Shown: one piece after another, positions 43,880-57,000 of the stretch
Position numbering within the stretch: the first letter of the stretch is position 1
How the letters are laid out: each line of letters starts with the position of its first letter
Program-made: the position numbers and the translations under genes
Notes under the pieces: generated by a model
What the model saw: the letters and a program-made list of their open reading frames with translations, nothing else
The model's database searches: none
Told to the model about the DNA's origin: nothing
DNA from: Engraulis encrasicolus
Lineage: Eukaryota > Chordata > Actinopteri > Clupeiformes > Engraulidae
Reading direction: 5' to 3'
Assembly (NCBI RefSeq): GCF_034702125.1
Contig: NC_085875.1
Span: 40,059,740 to 40,123,739, forward strand
Length of the DNA: 64,000 nt

Positions 43880-44990
43880 TGGGTGGTTGACGTTTAAGGG
43901 CGTAGCGCCAAAAAAAAAAAGTTTTTCCAAATCCTGAAAAAAGTGATGAAAAAAATTGGGGAAAAAATGAAAAAAATAAAGCACTTAGTGGTCCGTGGAA
44001 TTTCGCCTTATTTTTGCCATTTTTGGGAAAATGTGTCCTGCATCAACACATTTTTTGTTCTTGTTTTTCTTTTTTTTTTTACTATTTATAATGTTTGTAT
44101 TGAGTATTGAATACTGTATGGTGTGTGATATGGACATGTGTCTGCAATAAAGTTTATTATTATTATTATTACATTGCATAGGCATGTCACACCGCAGGAA
44201 AATGAAGTCACACCACAGGAAATTCACTGCATTATGGCCATTTTAATCATTTTGTATACATGACTGACACCTGAGCTCATGCTAACTTGATAATGATATT
44301 GTGTTTAATCTTAATATGTGTTTTCATTTATTTAAAAAGAATCCTTCTATAAGAGCAGTCACACCACAGGACACCAGAAAATGAACCTAAGCATTGCGTG
44401 ACAGAAACATTGCAATATGAAGACATATTAAGAGGTTAATAGTCACCTTAAACTTCCACAGCACTCTCCAATAACTCAGGTACTGACTGGTTAGGAGCCA
44501 GTCTTTAAGACCCTTGTTGTTGGCCTTGCAGCTGCCCATTCACAAACATTGACATACTGTACATGTCACCCCCACAGGACGCAATTTGTGTTACGAAATT
44601 GAACTTTTGATTACTGTCTTGAGTTTTTTTCACATTCACATATCTTAATATAGTTAATATGTATGCAATCATGCCAAATGCTTCATACATTATTCAAAAT
44701 GTTGTTGGTTAATTTATATTATAATCCAGGTTTCATTAATGTTACAGTCACACCGCAGGATATTTGACATATAAACCTTCACATAAATCTTAACAAAAAT
44801 GTTTTTTCTCATCTAAGACTAATATGAAACATAATGTACCACATCTTCTTTATTGACATTTGTTTTTAAGAGGAAAAATAACAGTTTTGTAGGTTTTTAA
44901 CCAATGTTACAAAAAAACAAGGCGTCACTGTCTCCCACCCACATATAGACATAACTTATGTCTATACATCATATTGTTGAATGATAACAG
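43880..44990. repeat. AT-rich region with recurring CACACCRCAGGA motif
   Basis: CACACCGCAGGA or CACACCACAGGA occurs near 44188, 44209, 44360 and 44749, each after GT or AGT. A TTATTATTATT tail at 44155-44171 ends a LINE-like 3' fragment. I cannot assign the block to a known element. Confidence 0.4.
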
Positions 44991-45180
44991 ACATCGACAA
45001 TAAAGTTAACTTTCTTTCTAAAGAGAAGAACATAACTGGTCTGGTATTTCAGACAGTGAACTCAGATCAGTCGAATCTGCTGCCGAACAGAAACACATAC
45101 CAATGCACTGCCATGCTTCTAGTCTGTCTTGTTATCGAGGAACACCTCAAAAGATGTCATTGCCCTGTAATTTCCACCCC

Positions 45181-45298
45181 CCCCCCAACACACACACACA
45201 CACACAATGGGCAGGAAGAACTCATGTGTGATCATTTCCTAAAGCTCACAGTGAAGGACAGACAGACAGACACACACACACACATGCACACACACACA

Positions 45299-45372
<74 letters not shown>

Positions 45373-45525
45373 GACAGACGCACTCACACACAAACACGCA
45401 CACACACACACACACGCACTCACACACACACACGCACTCACACACACACACGCACACACACACACATGCGCACACACACGCACACACTCACACACACACG
45501 CACACGCACACACACACACACACCC
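45181..45525. repeat. Complex (CA)n array with ACGCACTC and GACA interruptions
   Basis: About 280 bp of CA repeats carry ordered CGCACTCA interruptions, showing higher-order duplication. Confidence 0.96.
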
Positions 45526-45754
45526 CTCAGATCTCTAGAATGCTGCTGATGAGTTTCCTGTGTCCTCAGTGTCGGGGTGACCAGTAAATGACCCACGGAC
45601 AAAGGACGGACGGATGATTGCACCTCCTCCAGTCATGACTGGCCTCCACCCTCAAGGATGACCAATCACTGGCAGATAGCACTGATAGATACAGTGCAGC
45701 ACTGCACATGTGATGCTGACTTGGGAAGAAGTCAAAAAACATTTCAGGACATTG

Positions 45755-45860
45755 GAGTAGTAGTAGTACTAGTAGTAGTAGTATGTGGTAATAGCAGTAA
45801 CAATAGTAATAGTAGTAGTAATAGGAGTAGTAGTAACAGTAGTAGTAGTTCTAGTATTGC
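45755..45860. repeat. (AGT)n trinucleotide array
   Basis: Imperfect AGT/AAT triplets; a shorter similar run lies at 45960-46000. Confidence 0.9.
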
Positions 45861-46703
45861 TGTTGAAGACCAGTCACCGGTAGATTATAGCACTGATAGA
45901 TGACGTGCAGTAGCTAGGTGTTGGCAATGCCTGGGAAGAAGCTGCCATTTTAGGATATAGTAACAGTAATATAGTAGAAGTAGTAGCAGCAGTAGTAGCT
46001 ATTGTGGAACAAGAAGAGGAAGAGGAAGAAGAAAGACAATCACTGGCATATCACCGACAGACACAGCAGCCTTATGGTTCAGGGGCAAGGGGAGCAATCA
46101 TGGCTGTGGGCTGCAGGGGGTTCATATGGTTGAACATGGGCTGACGGCCATTTCATTATGTTGTAGTAGCAGAAACAGTAATAGTGGCTGTAGGAGTCAC
46201 TGATTTTGTACCATGTGCACCATGATTGCTCCTTCCCATGTCTAGCTAAAAACACATTGAAAGTTTCATGGAAGTCGCATGGTATGCGCATAGAATGGGA
46301 AAAGAGAAGTGGCTGCTATGGCAGCATTGCTGTTGCAGAACAAGAAGAACATGTTTTATTTTGATGTCTTTTTCAACACTCCATTTCCCTGTTTCAACGG
46401 CAGGTCAAGAGGTCAAGGAAATATTGGGGAAGTTTGAGCAATGCAGCAGCAGCAGCCTGCTTCTGTTTCTACACCCTTTGATGTTTTTTGTTTGAACTCA
46501 ACATGGGAGGAATATCACAACATGGTGTGTTTGTGTAATAACAACATGCCAGCATTAAGCCCTTGTAATTTCCTTAATCAATATTCTGATGATTCACAGG
46601 CGTGCAGCCAACACCAACAGTTGCCAGCAGTCCACTTTGCCTAGAGATGGAAAATGACTTTCTCCCAACACAGACACATCACGGTGCAGTAGGCCTACCT
46701 ACA

Positions 46704-46947
46704 TAGCCTGATTATCATCGACGTTCAAATCTCTTCAAGACTTGGTCTGACCAAGAGCATAACAATTAACATTTCCCAAACGGCATGGTTGACCTGCCTC
46801 CCTTGGTTTATTTAGGTTATTTGCTTCCCGACAAAGTGAAAGGACTCCCCGTATTTTCCTGAACTCAGAAACTACTTGCATTGCACTTGACCTGACTAGT
46901 TGCAACGCCGAAAGGTGTTGCGTCACTAGGAGGGCGTGACCTGGCTA
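46704..46947 (+). mobile_element. TAGCCTG-type MITE, copy 3
   Basis: It starts TAGCCTGATTATCATCGAC and ends ACCTGGCTA. Flanks CTACCTACA and TTACCTGCA match at 7 of 9 positions. Its left 200 bp recur inverted at 49232-49428. Confidence 0.62.
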
Positions 46948-47589
46948 TTACCTGCATACAACATAGGGATGTCAGGAGTCAGGACAGATCAGTCACTTGA
47001 ACATCAAAATATCAACTTTTTTTCCATGCTAAAAAAGAAAACATATTTTCAGGACAAGCTCAAGGTCAAAACATGTGCAAATGTTTTCCTCAATGTGTTC
47101 CTCAATAGTTTTAGTGAAAAGTGTACAGTAAGGGTAGTGCGGTTTTGCAATACCCTCAAACTGATTTTGTACAAAGGAACTGTAGCTGCTAGACAGAGCA
47201 ATGATGACAAGTGGCAGGGGTGAACTGAAAACTGAAACTGTCTGAATTTTATGTCTAATTTTATACATTTTACTTTTTGGCCATGACTTTGGATTATTGA
47301 TGCAACTTTGCTGACTCTATCAAGGACTTGATGGGACACTAGAGCAATTTTGTTTTGCGTTTGTTTTTGTGTTTTTTGTTTCTCTGTTGCCCTTTCTGTT
47401 GTTCCTGCTTATTCTGCCATGAGTCTTGTGCCTTGGGGGTTCCAGTCTTCTGGTTTTTGTGGAAAATCAAAATTGGTATTCCATTACATCGTATGTATTG
47501 GATAGGGGGCCATTTCAGATGACTTTATCCTGGGCCCAGCAAAAGATGTCAGCGCCCCTGTTTGCAGGGGTCTTAACTCTTTTGTTTTG

Positions 47590-47960
47590 TCTGCATCTAT
47601 GAAGGTCTACTCTCTCTGCATTTCTCTTCAAGGTGTTTACTTTCGGTCTCATACCTGTATGCATTATTTTGTGGCTTAGCAAGCACAGGTCGTCTGCAAA
47701 GTCTATGTCCTCTAACTGGCTGGTTAGTGTCCACTGGATTCCTGTCTTCTCTCTTCCATAGGATTCGCGTGTTACCCAGTTCAGCAGGACGAGAAACAGT
47801 AGGGGGCTTACATCATTTTGATCATCTTAACCATTTACTTTGCCTATGAGTTTGCCATCTTTGTCTCTAAGGGGTTTCTTCTTTTGGAGGTTTTTTTTTC
47901 CACTCATGCATCTTGTGATGTCATATAGTTTGCCCAGGTATCTTCTTGCAGCTGCAGCTT
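47590..47960 (-). pseudogene. RTE-like LINE fragment with internal deletion
   Basis: On the minus strand one part reads RYLGKLYDITRCMSGKKN followed by PLRDKDGKLIG (pre-RT linker). The next reads PLLFLVLLNWVTRE then LEDIDFADDLCLLSH (RT catalytic box, FADD at about 47690-47703). Roughly 250 residues between these parts are missing, so it is a decayed, internally deleted copy. Confidence 0.75.
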
Positions 47961-48424
47961 CTAGCTGATTTTGTTATAAGACCTAAGAAAAAAAATAACA
48001 AAAACAATTTAAAAAAAATGTTGGGCCATGAGTCCGTGACGTGTTATCTGCCCGTGCTTAATGTGTAACCAGTCACCTTCCTCCCTCGTCCCTCCCCTGT
48101 GCGCTGAATGGGTTGGCTGGAAACCCATGTAATCTCCCCAATGAATATCAGACCCAGATGCAGCATGCAGGGGAAGGAGAATTGAGTGGAAGCTTACAGG
48201 TGTTAAAACCAGTCTAGTGCAAGGGTGTTTTCTAAAAGTTTGTTCATCGAAGTGAATCTTTGTTTTTTTGTGTGTTTTTTTCAGTAATCCCACTCAAAGG
48301 CCTCTGATAGGCCTGTGAAAAAGCCAGTCGATTGTTCCTGTTCTCTTTAGTAGACATCTTACCATCTCTAGAAAGAGGGTTTGTGACCACCAGACGCACT
48401 TACCTCTGCGAGCTTGAGGATTGA

Positions 48425-48428
<4 letters not shown>

Positions 48429-48504
<76 letters not shown>
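48429..48504. repeat. (GT)n microsatellite
   Basis: A GT run of about 76 bp. Confidence 0.98.
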
Positions 48505-48506
<2 letters not shown>

Positions 48507-48576
48507 CTGCATTAACTACTGCATGTGCGTGTGTGCATGTGCATGCCCCTCTGCTCTCCAAAACGTATTGTGGTTG

Positions 48577-48891
48577 TGAAAGAAAGCCCATTGGGAAACT
48601 CCAACTCCCATTGTCATTGTGACACAGCACTCCACAGCACACAAGTGAACACTGCACACTGCACACAACGAAATTGAATTTATGCCTCACCCGTGCAAGG
48701 GGGCAGCCCTCAGTGGCGCCCCATGGGGAGCAGTGCGGTGGGACGGTACCATGCTCAGGGTACCTCAGTCATGGAGGAGGATGGGAGAGAGCACTGGTTG
48801 ATTACTCCCCCCACCAACCTGGCGGGTCGGGAGTCGAACCGGCAACCTCTGGGATGCAAGTCTGACGCCCTAACCGCTCACCCATGACTGC
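48577..48891 (-). mobile_element. tRNA-derived SINE, copy 2
   Basis: It is nearly identical over its length to the SINE at 8900-9229, including the A box (TGGGTGAGCGG) and B box (GGTTCGACTCC) on the minus strand. Only scattered differences, such as CATTTTATG versus ATTTATG, separate the copies, so this family was recently active. Confidence 0.88.
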
Positions 48892-49231
48892 ATGATTGTT
48901 GTCTGCTATGAATGACTTCTCCACTCATGAGCAGTTTCCAATCATCCATGCCTTCAGTATTTCAGAATTGCCCTGCTCCTGGTTTTGCAAGTGCATCACA
49001 GATTGGCAGCAGGCTTTCGTCCACATCAACCATGCCAAAACACTTCCAAAATCGACAGATGCAGCCAGCCAGCACCGTTCTTTTATTAAAGCTGTCATTG
49101 TTGAAACATTGTTTCATCTAGACTACCTTAGATCTGCAATCTATCCAAAAATCATCAATCAGGTAGTGAATCACTTGTGCACAGTAAGTGTGCAGTGCAC
49201 AAGAGAGAACATCCAGTACAGGGATTTACTC

Positions 49232-49428
49232 TAGCCAGGCCAGGAGCAAAACAAATATCATTTCTAAGCTCCAGAAACGGGAACTCCTCCCACATTGTCG
49301 GGAAGCAAACAACCATGTAGCAAATCAAGGGAGGCTGGTCAACCATGGTGTTTAGGAAATGTTAATTGTTATGCTCTCGGTCAGACCGAAGTCTCGAAGA
49401 GATTTGAAAGTCGATGATAATCAGGCTA
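49232..49428 (-). mobile_element. TAGCC-type MITE, copy 4 (inverted relative to copy 3)
   Basis: Its complement matches 46704-46905 block by block (GCCTGATTATCATCGAC, GAGCATAACAATTAACATTT, CATGGTTGACC, TTGCTTCCCGACAA). It ends TAGCCAGGCC and ATCAGGCTA. No clear target duplication. Confidence 0.6.
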
Positions 49429-49606
49429 CCGATTCCCGTCCACCATGTGGCCTCCGAATAAACAACAAGAGTAGAGCACTCAGAGAGGGCAGCCCTCCGC
49501 CCAGTCAACTCAGATTAGCATCAAAATGTAATAAACCTGAGCCAGGGTGCATGGTAACATACCGGCAACGATATCCTCCATGCATTGGTGAGTAATCTTG
49601 CAAACC

Positions 49607-49640
49607 ATCAACAACAGCAACAACAACAGCAACAGCAGCA
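49607..49640 (+). repeat. (CAACAG)n short array
   Basis: About six CAACAG/CAACAA units. Confidence 0.8.
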
Positions 49641-50230
49641 AAAGCATGAGCTCGGGTAAGAACATTATGTCCTTGATGGTGGTAACAACAAGACATGGTG
49701 ACAAGTGGTGTAAACAAAAGTGTGGAGCGACGTTATTAGATTCGACACCCTCAGTATGGCGGTCGTCACACTGGGGCAGAATGTCACCGCTCCTGTCACT
49801 CGCAACGTCCATTCAGCTAATTACTGCAACACACATGCTGAGACATACACAGACTCACAGACCCAGACTCATACACAGGCACATACGCATGCGCGCACAC
49901 ACACACACACTAACTATTGTGAAGGTGACACTTAAATTAAAACAGAAAATCTGCCCTATAAGACGTCACACAGACACTCTGCAATTTTTAGTTACTCTTG
50001 TAAACAACCATCTAGCCTGATTCTTTGTCATTTTTTTTACCTGAGAGACAAGCAACAGAATTCTTTCATCTACCTCGAGTGCAGAGGAGAATCATGGGTT
50101 GCAGGAAAGCAATGACTGCTGCTCCACAAAGTGTTACTCTGTCCCCCTTGAACCAAGTCCTAGAAATCTCATCTGCCTGCCATGGCAGAGGACCCTTGTG
50201 TGTTAACTGGTTTTTCACCTAACGCAAGAG

Positions 50231-50232
<2 letters not shown>

Positions 50233-50284
<52 letters not shown>
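50233..50284. repeat. (GA)n microsatellite
   Basis: A pure GA run of about 52 bp. Confidence 0.98.
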
Positions 50285-50286
<2 letters not shown>

Positions 50287-50496
50287 TGACAATAACGTTT
50301 GCTTTGCCATGTGAGAGAACAATCTTCTCTTCTGCCGAATAAATGGCAGAAGCCCAGAGACAGACAGAGAGACAAATAGGCTGCCCCTCAAGACAGAGAG
50401 ATTGGGAGAGCAGGAACAGAAAGAGGCGGGGAGATATAACATGGAGATTCTAAGTGTACGGATGAAGCCAATTCAGCATCCATTGCTTCCCAAGCC

Positions 50497-51018
50497 TTCT
50501 CCTCTCCTCTCCTCTCCTCTCCTCTCCTCTCCTCTCCTCTCCTTTCTCCTCCTCTCCTCTCCTCTCCTCTCCCCTCCTCTCCTCTCATCTCCTCTCCTCT
50601 GCTCCTCTCCTCTCCCCTCCTCTCCTCTCCTCTCCCTTCCTCTCCTTTCCTCTCCTCTCCTCTGCTCCTCTCCTCTGCTCTGCTCCTCTCCTCTGCTCAT
50701 CCCGTCTCCCCTCCTCTCCTCTCCTCCTCTCCTCTCCTCCTCCCCTCTTCCCTCCTCTCCTCTGCTCATCCTCTCCTCTCCCATCCTTTCATCTGCTCAT
50801 CCCGTCTCCCCTCCTCTCCTCTCCTCCTCCCCTCTTCCCTCCTCTCATCTCCTCCTCCCCTCCTCTCCTCTGCTCATCATCTCCTCTCCCCCCTCTCCTC
50901 TCATCTCCTCTCCTCCTCTCTCCACCTCTCCTCTCCTCTCCTCTCCTGTCCTGTCCTCTCCTCCTCTCTCCACCTCTCTCCACCTCTCTTCTCTTCTCCT
51001 CTCCTCTCCCTCTCCAAG
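50497..51018. repeat. (CTCCT)n-derived pyrimidine minisatellite, 0.5 kb
   Basis: CTCCT pentamers carry many TGCT, CATCCCGT and CCTCC variants; CATCCCGTCTCCCCTCCTCT recurs at about 50699 and 50798. The strand is almost purely pyrimidine. The 225-residue Ser/Leu/Pro frame across it is an artefact. Confidence 0.95.
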
Positions 51019-52849
51019 AGCTTTTCTTGATGCTGGCTGGCTGTCACTCTTAATCTCCAGCCATACTGTAAGTTGCTGATGCTGCTGTGGCTTTATGTGG
51101 GAGCAGCGTGATTGATCTGAGCTCCAATTTCACGGAGGAACATTCAAATAAATGGGGAAACCCCACTCATCTCCAGAAAGGTCAACCACATCCACAGGAG
51201 CTACTGTTTGCTGCCATTCCCCCCCCCCAACAAACACACACACTACATCAGGGTTTTCATAACCTTTGCAGTAAAGATGAACAATGAAACACGTTCAACC
51301 CTAGCCAATGTTCCTAGCACACACGCACATATGCACACTAGCTGGTAGGCACTCGCACACATGCAGCCCATATGCAAGCACACACATATTAAGCGTCATA
51401 TTGGTGAAATCTATTGGTGAACGCTGGGCTGTATCTGTGGTATGACCTATTTTTAAATTCACTTTAATAATCTGCGTTGCTTCCATTTGACAGACCAATT
51501 GCACTCCCTACACCTTGAGATGCAAATGCTGTACAGCCTCCATGTGACATCTTAAATTATAGATATATACGTAGGGGTGATGAAAGTGAGCGTGTCAGTC
51601 ATAGTCCTACTGTATAGGCACTGCCTGCTCCATCCTCTATTTCAGGGTGGCTATTTCAGCCAGTGAGCAGCTTCTTTTCTTTCTCTCATTTGATGTGATG
51701 CGAAAATAATACGGTGTCTGCTGATGCTGCTGCTCTGCAATCGGACTGACATGCAATAACTCAGAATGGCACAGATTCATCACTGGGGCAACAATGAGTC
51801 ACTTGGACCTGCTTTTAAATAAGTCTGTCTCTCTTTCTGTTTTTTCTCTCTTTCTCTCTCTTAATCCCCATCTATTTCTTTCTTAACACCCTCTTTTTCT
51901 TGCCTTGCTGTCCTTCTCGATCCATCTCTGTCTCATTCTATTCTCTCTCTTTCTCCCTTATCTCTCTTTCTCTCTCTCTCTCTCTCTGTCGCCGGCTGTT
52001 TTTCTCCAGTGTCCCTTGCAGTGTCCCTCCTCCCCTCTGCTTATTTTACACTCCATTCCCTGCTTTATAATCCATTATCTTTTATGACCACATCCTCCCC
52101 TCCACTCTGAAGCGTACAAGCTATGCACTGACCAAGCTGGAATGCTACCGAAGTAAGTGCATCTTAGCAGCAGAAGGGGTTGTGAGCAGTGCTCAGTCTG
52201 ATGGGGCCTGCAATTAGATAATTAATTAGCACAACATTTGTTTAATATTAAATATGATTATTACAATTTGTTGTACTGCTCCTGCTACAACACTTGTAAC
52301 AGCATGTGACATTATGCACTGTATCTGTTTGGGTTAGGCTTGGCATGAATGTGAACTACAGGAGATATAGGCCTAATTAGAAAGAAATGATAAAACGAAG
52401 AGTTATAAAACAACTTCACTGTGCCCACTGACAATTGAAACCAGCAGTCTGAAAAGGCATTGTACTGTACACCTGCAAAGTATAACGTATAGCATGTTAA
52501 CATGGCCCGAACCCAGACCATAACTCTGAGGGTGGCTAGCACATTGTAATGGCTTTGGAAGACAATTTGCAGCATGGGACAAATGAATACTTCTGAGTGC
52601 AATGAGTGCACATTGCTCATTGGAGCCACATCTCTCAACTCCAATCCTGGGCTGGCCAAGCATAAAGCAGGTAGTTCCTAGTTCAAGGTTTGCCAGCGAA
52701 GTGCCCCTATGCAATGCCTGACTCCAGCGACATGGAGCTCTCGCCAGCTGTCATTGAGGTGAGAGCTGGCAGGAAGTGCCAGGGTGCATGGGGCAGCTGG
52801 CAGAGCTGAGTCACGACACACGCAGCCAGGGCCGCTGACAGCTTTGGCC

Positions 52850-52935
52850 AAGCCCGGGACAAAATCATCTGAAAGGGCCCCCCTGTCAATACATGCAATG
52901 TAATGAGGTCGCAATTCTGCCCCCCCTCTTTCCCT
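52850..52935 (-). repeat. Dispersed ACATTGTA family, minus-strand copy
   Basis: CCCGGGACAAAATCATCTGAAAGGGC...ATACATGCAATGTAATGAG is one of at least six copies in the window: plus at 23285, 29445 and 47480; minus here, 56555 and 63475. Confidence 0.7.
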
Positions 52936-53189
52936 TGGCCCGGCGCAACTGACCCCTTTGGCCTCCCATTTTAGCTTCCCTGCATGCAGCGCCGGGAACA
53001 GTGGCATCTGGGTGGGCTGTGCTCGGCCACAGCCCAAGACCCGACTACATGACATGGTCCAGGGACAAGGGGAGATATCAGCCAGTCCAAGAGGAGCTTT
53101 GATTCCAAGGCTGCAAGGAGGCAGTGGAGGTGGCGCAACCATGGGTGAGTGGGTGGCACTCAATTAGCAGCAGAGAGGGGATCAGAGGA

Positions 53190-53375
53190 TCTCATTGGCT
53201 GGAACTGTGAGTACTTCACTAACGGTATGGCACTCAACTGCTAGGCGACTGACTCGGGTTCGATTCCTGGCCCGGGTCCTTTGCCGACCCTTTCCTATCT
53301 CTCTCTCCACACTCGCTTCCTGTCCTGTCTGAAATGAAGGCAAAAGGCCCCAAAAAAAAGGAAAGAAAGAAAAAG
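53190..53375 (+). mobile_element. tRNA-derived SINE, third locus
   Basis: TATGGCACTCAACTG (A-box region) and GGTTCGATTCC (B box) are followed by a CT-rich body, CTGTCCTGTCTGAAATGAAGG and an A tail. Same plan as the SINE at 16,542; the 5' limit is approximate. Confidence 0.65.
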
Positions 53376-53494
53376 AAACAAAGAATGGGAGTCTAAGAGA
53401 ATTGGAGTCTAAAAAAAAGCTTCTCCCTTGACACACGTCAGTTTTTTTCTTAATTTTGGGTCCCATGAAGGGGCGTGACTTAGGCGTGGTCATC

Positions 53495-54087
53495 CCTATG
53501 TTCCCCGGGTCCTATGTTCCCCAGGTAGAGGGGAACATAGGACCCTTTTTTCAAAAAAGGGTTCTATGTTCCCCACTGCTTCAAAGTAGACTGCTGCCAC
53601 ATGGAAACGTGCTGGTTGCTGTTGCAACTGTGGCAGGTTAGGTTTAGGAATAGTTTTGGTCAGGGCACAAATTGAAAACTCAGAAACATTGCATTACAAC
53701 AGGTTAGGTTTAGGGATGGTTTTGGGAAGGGCACAATTTGAAAACTCGGAACCATACAATGCGGGGAACTTAGGACCCTTTTTTCAAAAAAGGGTTCTAT
53801 GTTCCCCTCTGCTTCCAAGTAGACTGCAGCCGCATGGCAAAGTGCAGGTTGTTGTTGCACCTCTGACAGGTTAGGTTTAGGAATAGTTTTTTGTCAGGGC
53901 ACACATTTACAACTCAGAAACATTGCATTTCTGACAGGTTAGGTTTAGGAGTGGTTTTGGGAAGGGCACAATTTGAAAACTTGGAAACATACAATGCGGG
54001 GAACATAGAACCCTTTTTTAGAAAAAGGGTCCTATGTTCCCCACTCCCATACAAAGACAGGGGAACATAGGACCCGGGGAACATAGG
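53495..54087. mobile_element. Foldback element with 235-bp internal tandem repeats
   Basis: Ends CCTATGTTCCCCGGGTCC and GGACCCGGGGAACATAGG are inverted. Inside, the palindrome GGGGAACATAGGACCC-TTTTTTC...GGGTTCTATGTTCCCC recurs at 53530, 53763 and 53998. Each spacing unit of 233-235 bp carries GGTTAGGTTTAGG twice. No coding frame. Confidence 0.82.
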
Positions 54088-57000
54088 TACGCTCTATGTG
54101 TATATGAAAGATGTCCTGCAGTTCATCCAAGCTTCTCAGCCAGGTCTGGGAACTAGGCAGAGGCACCAGAATGACATGCCCATGGTGCCAGGGGAGAGCA
54201 GAGCATCCCTCAGCTAGGCCCTGGCACAAACAGGGGCACAATCCCTGTTTTGTTTAGTGCCATTAATCAGATACTGAGGATGAGCAGCAGCAGAGGTCAT
54301 CAGCACAGGAGTCATTAGCAGCAGGAGCCGTCATAGATCTCCACTGGTGTTCATCAGAGACAAGCCAACACAACACAACACACCGGCCAAGTCAACCAGA
54401 ACCAGGGGGTGTCTGGCAACAGCGAGGGACTGGCAGCTGCAGATGGATCTTACCTTGGTGTTTTTTCCGTTTTCCCATTGTTTCTAGAGGAAACAAATGT
54501 CAGCTCACCAGGGGTCAATCTAACAATTGCCAGTTGTACACATTTAAATCAAATATGTATTTTTGGTTATGCTGGATCATTTTAGTCATTCCATTCCTCC
54601 CTACTTAGGTTATAGACACAATCAATGTCAATACATTCTGCAGAGTTCCTCGCAAAACGCCAAACGTGTAACTTCATTATTAAACCCAATTTTACAAAGC
54701 CACGGCTCCTTCATTCATTCTGATTTCATATGAGACTGTCTCATAATTCTTATGTGTTTTGTAGGGGTGAGTGAGTGAGTCATTGCCTCCATGGCATTCA
54801 TGCTGATGCCCGTGTGTTTGTGTATGCTGCTGCGTCCGTCCAGGAAATTGAGCCCAATTACAGTAGGTCATCATGAGCGGAATGCACCATCATTAGGCTG
54901 CTAACCTGCCTCTATATTTAGACTGCGCCGCGCAGCAAGAGACGACTGACAGCCATGGCCAATGGGATTCTCTCTAAAGGTATTTCCATCTACATAACAT
55001 CTAACAACCATCTGGAAATGTCACCACAGATCTGACAAAACAACCTCCAGTCTTTAATGCAGTGCCTTATGTTTGCAAAGATAAGCCTACTGTATGTATT
55101 CAATTATGATATGCCTCTGTGTTACATAGTGGTACAGTATGTGCATATCATATGAACATGTGTATGTTATATGTATTTCTTTATACAAAATTATTCTCCT
55201 CACCAGATAAATTATGATATATTTATCTATGACTGTTATGTAATATTGGAGGGGAAGGATGGGTTTTGACGTTGATGCAGCAAAGATGTAATGGTGATTT
55301 AAGGTCATAAAGAATGTGAAACATTCAGAAGTGCTGTTTTTCTGAGGAACAGCACTTTTCATCTTAATAATATCAGGTAACCTTATCTGAACAGATTCAG
55401 AGTCCATGTGAGACTTCACTCGACGAGGTGTTTCCTGCACTGCCCAAAATGATTTAACTTGACTCTTTCAGGCCCAGGTGCAAACCCCAGTAGGCATCTA
55501 CCCAAAATACAGTGCTGTCAGCGCCAATCCTGAGGGGCTGATGCTTTCGGGTTTCTTGCATTTTAGACTGGCCCAAAGTTTGGAACGGGGTGCTCAAAAA
55601 TGTCCTGACCTTTTTCTTTGTTCGTCCCAGGCAGCCCAGCCCTGTGTATCTGTTCTCAGTGGTGAGTCAGAGAGACAGACTGCGCTTACCAGAGACTCTT
55701 CAAACGAAATGTGCTGATCCAATATTTCTCCGTCCCACCTTGGCCTTTAAATTCCACTCCACTCTTCCACTCTTATCTGCAGTACTCACCTTACACCATT
55801 AGTCTTTGAGCCCAAGTTATTTTCAGCGGAACATATACAGTACCACTTGTGCTACAGTCCTCCGCTGATGCATCCAGAGTACTGTGGAGACCCTCTCTGT
55901 ATTCACTCCCTCTCTGATTCTCCTGTTTCTCTCTAGACTCTTTTGCCTGGTATTTGCCTCTGCACTTTCTACTGTCTAATCCTATCTTACAACATTTTTT
56001 AGAATCTCAAAGGCATTCTGTGAACCTTGCCGTCGTTCTAAAGCATATTCAATTCACCTTCCGAACCCCTCTTTCCTAACCCCCACCTTCGGATCCCCTG
56101 GTGCATTTCTTTCAATTCTCTCTCTCTCTACCTCTGTCTCGTTCTCTCTCTCAGCACACCATGGACTCCTTCCTCCGCTGTGCAGTGGGATGCTCAGGTC
56201 TGGAAGGTGTGTGTTCATGAATATGCATGTCTAACCCATCAGCTACACTCCATCCCTTCATTCCCTATTTATGACCCCTGGCCTATAATACACTATCCTG
56301 ACACACACGCACGCACGCACGCACACACACACTTTGTCTCCCACAGACAAAGCTCATATACCACCTGGGAAGGCGAGTCAGCCTGTTAATCAGGTCTGTG
56401 CTCCCCGTGTGTGTGTGTGTGCAGTTTTCAGAACTAGTACAGCAACGCTTAACGCTAATACAGTGATTGCTCTATAGAGGCCTGCTCAACTTATCCTGCT
56501 GGGCACGTGTCTTGTAAAGCCCACCACGTATACAAGAGTAGGGCCGCGACACGTTTGGCCAGGCCCGGGACAAACCGATCTGAAAGCCCTCCCCACTCAA
56601 TACATACAATGTAATGAGCACCCAGTTCTGGGCCCCCTCTCTCCCTGGGCTTGCATTGCCATATGGATATGCAGTTCCATTTCTAGAGTGTTCGTATCCT
56701 TTGAGTGCTTTTTCATCACTTCTGAAATGAGGATGATACTCTCTACTGTACAATATATGTCTTTTAAACTCATTGTGCACTGATAATAATTGCAACTTCT
56801 GGCGAACCACTTGGGATTTCTTGCCAACCACCTGTGGTCAGGTCTACAGACCACTTTGGGAAATTTGGAAGCTATTGTATATTTCCTGTTCCATGTCATT
56901 CTTTTCTTATACACGTACAGTATTTCTGCAAGGGCATTTTTTAAAAATAGTGAAAAGGAGTAGCATTCAGAAAGTCCATTCCACAACAAGAACAGTAAGT

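Noticed and set aside
50402..51079. 225-residue Ser/Leu/Pro-rich frame
   Set aside because: It lies entirely over the (CTCCT)n pyrimidine array and has no non-repeat domain.
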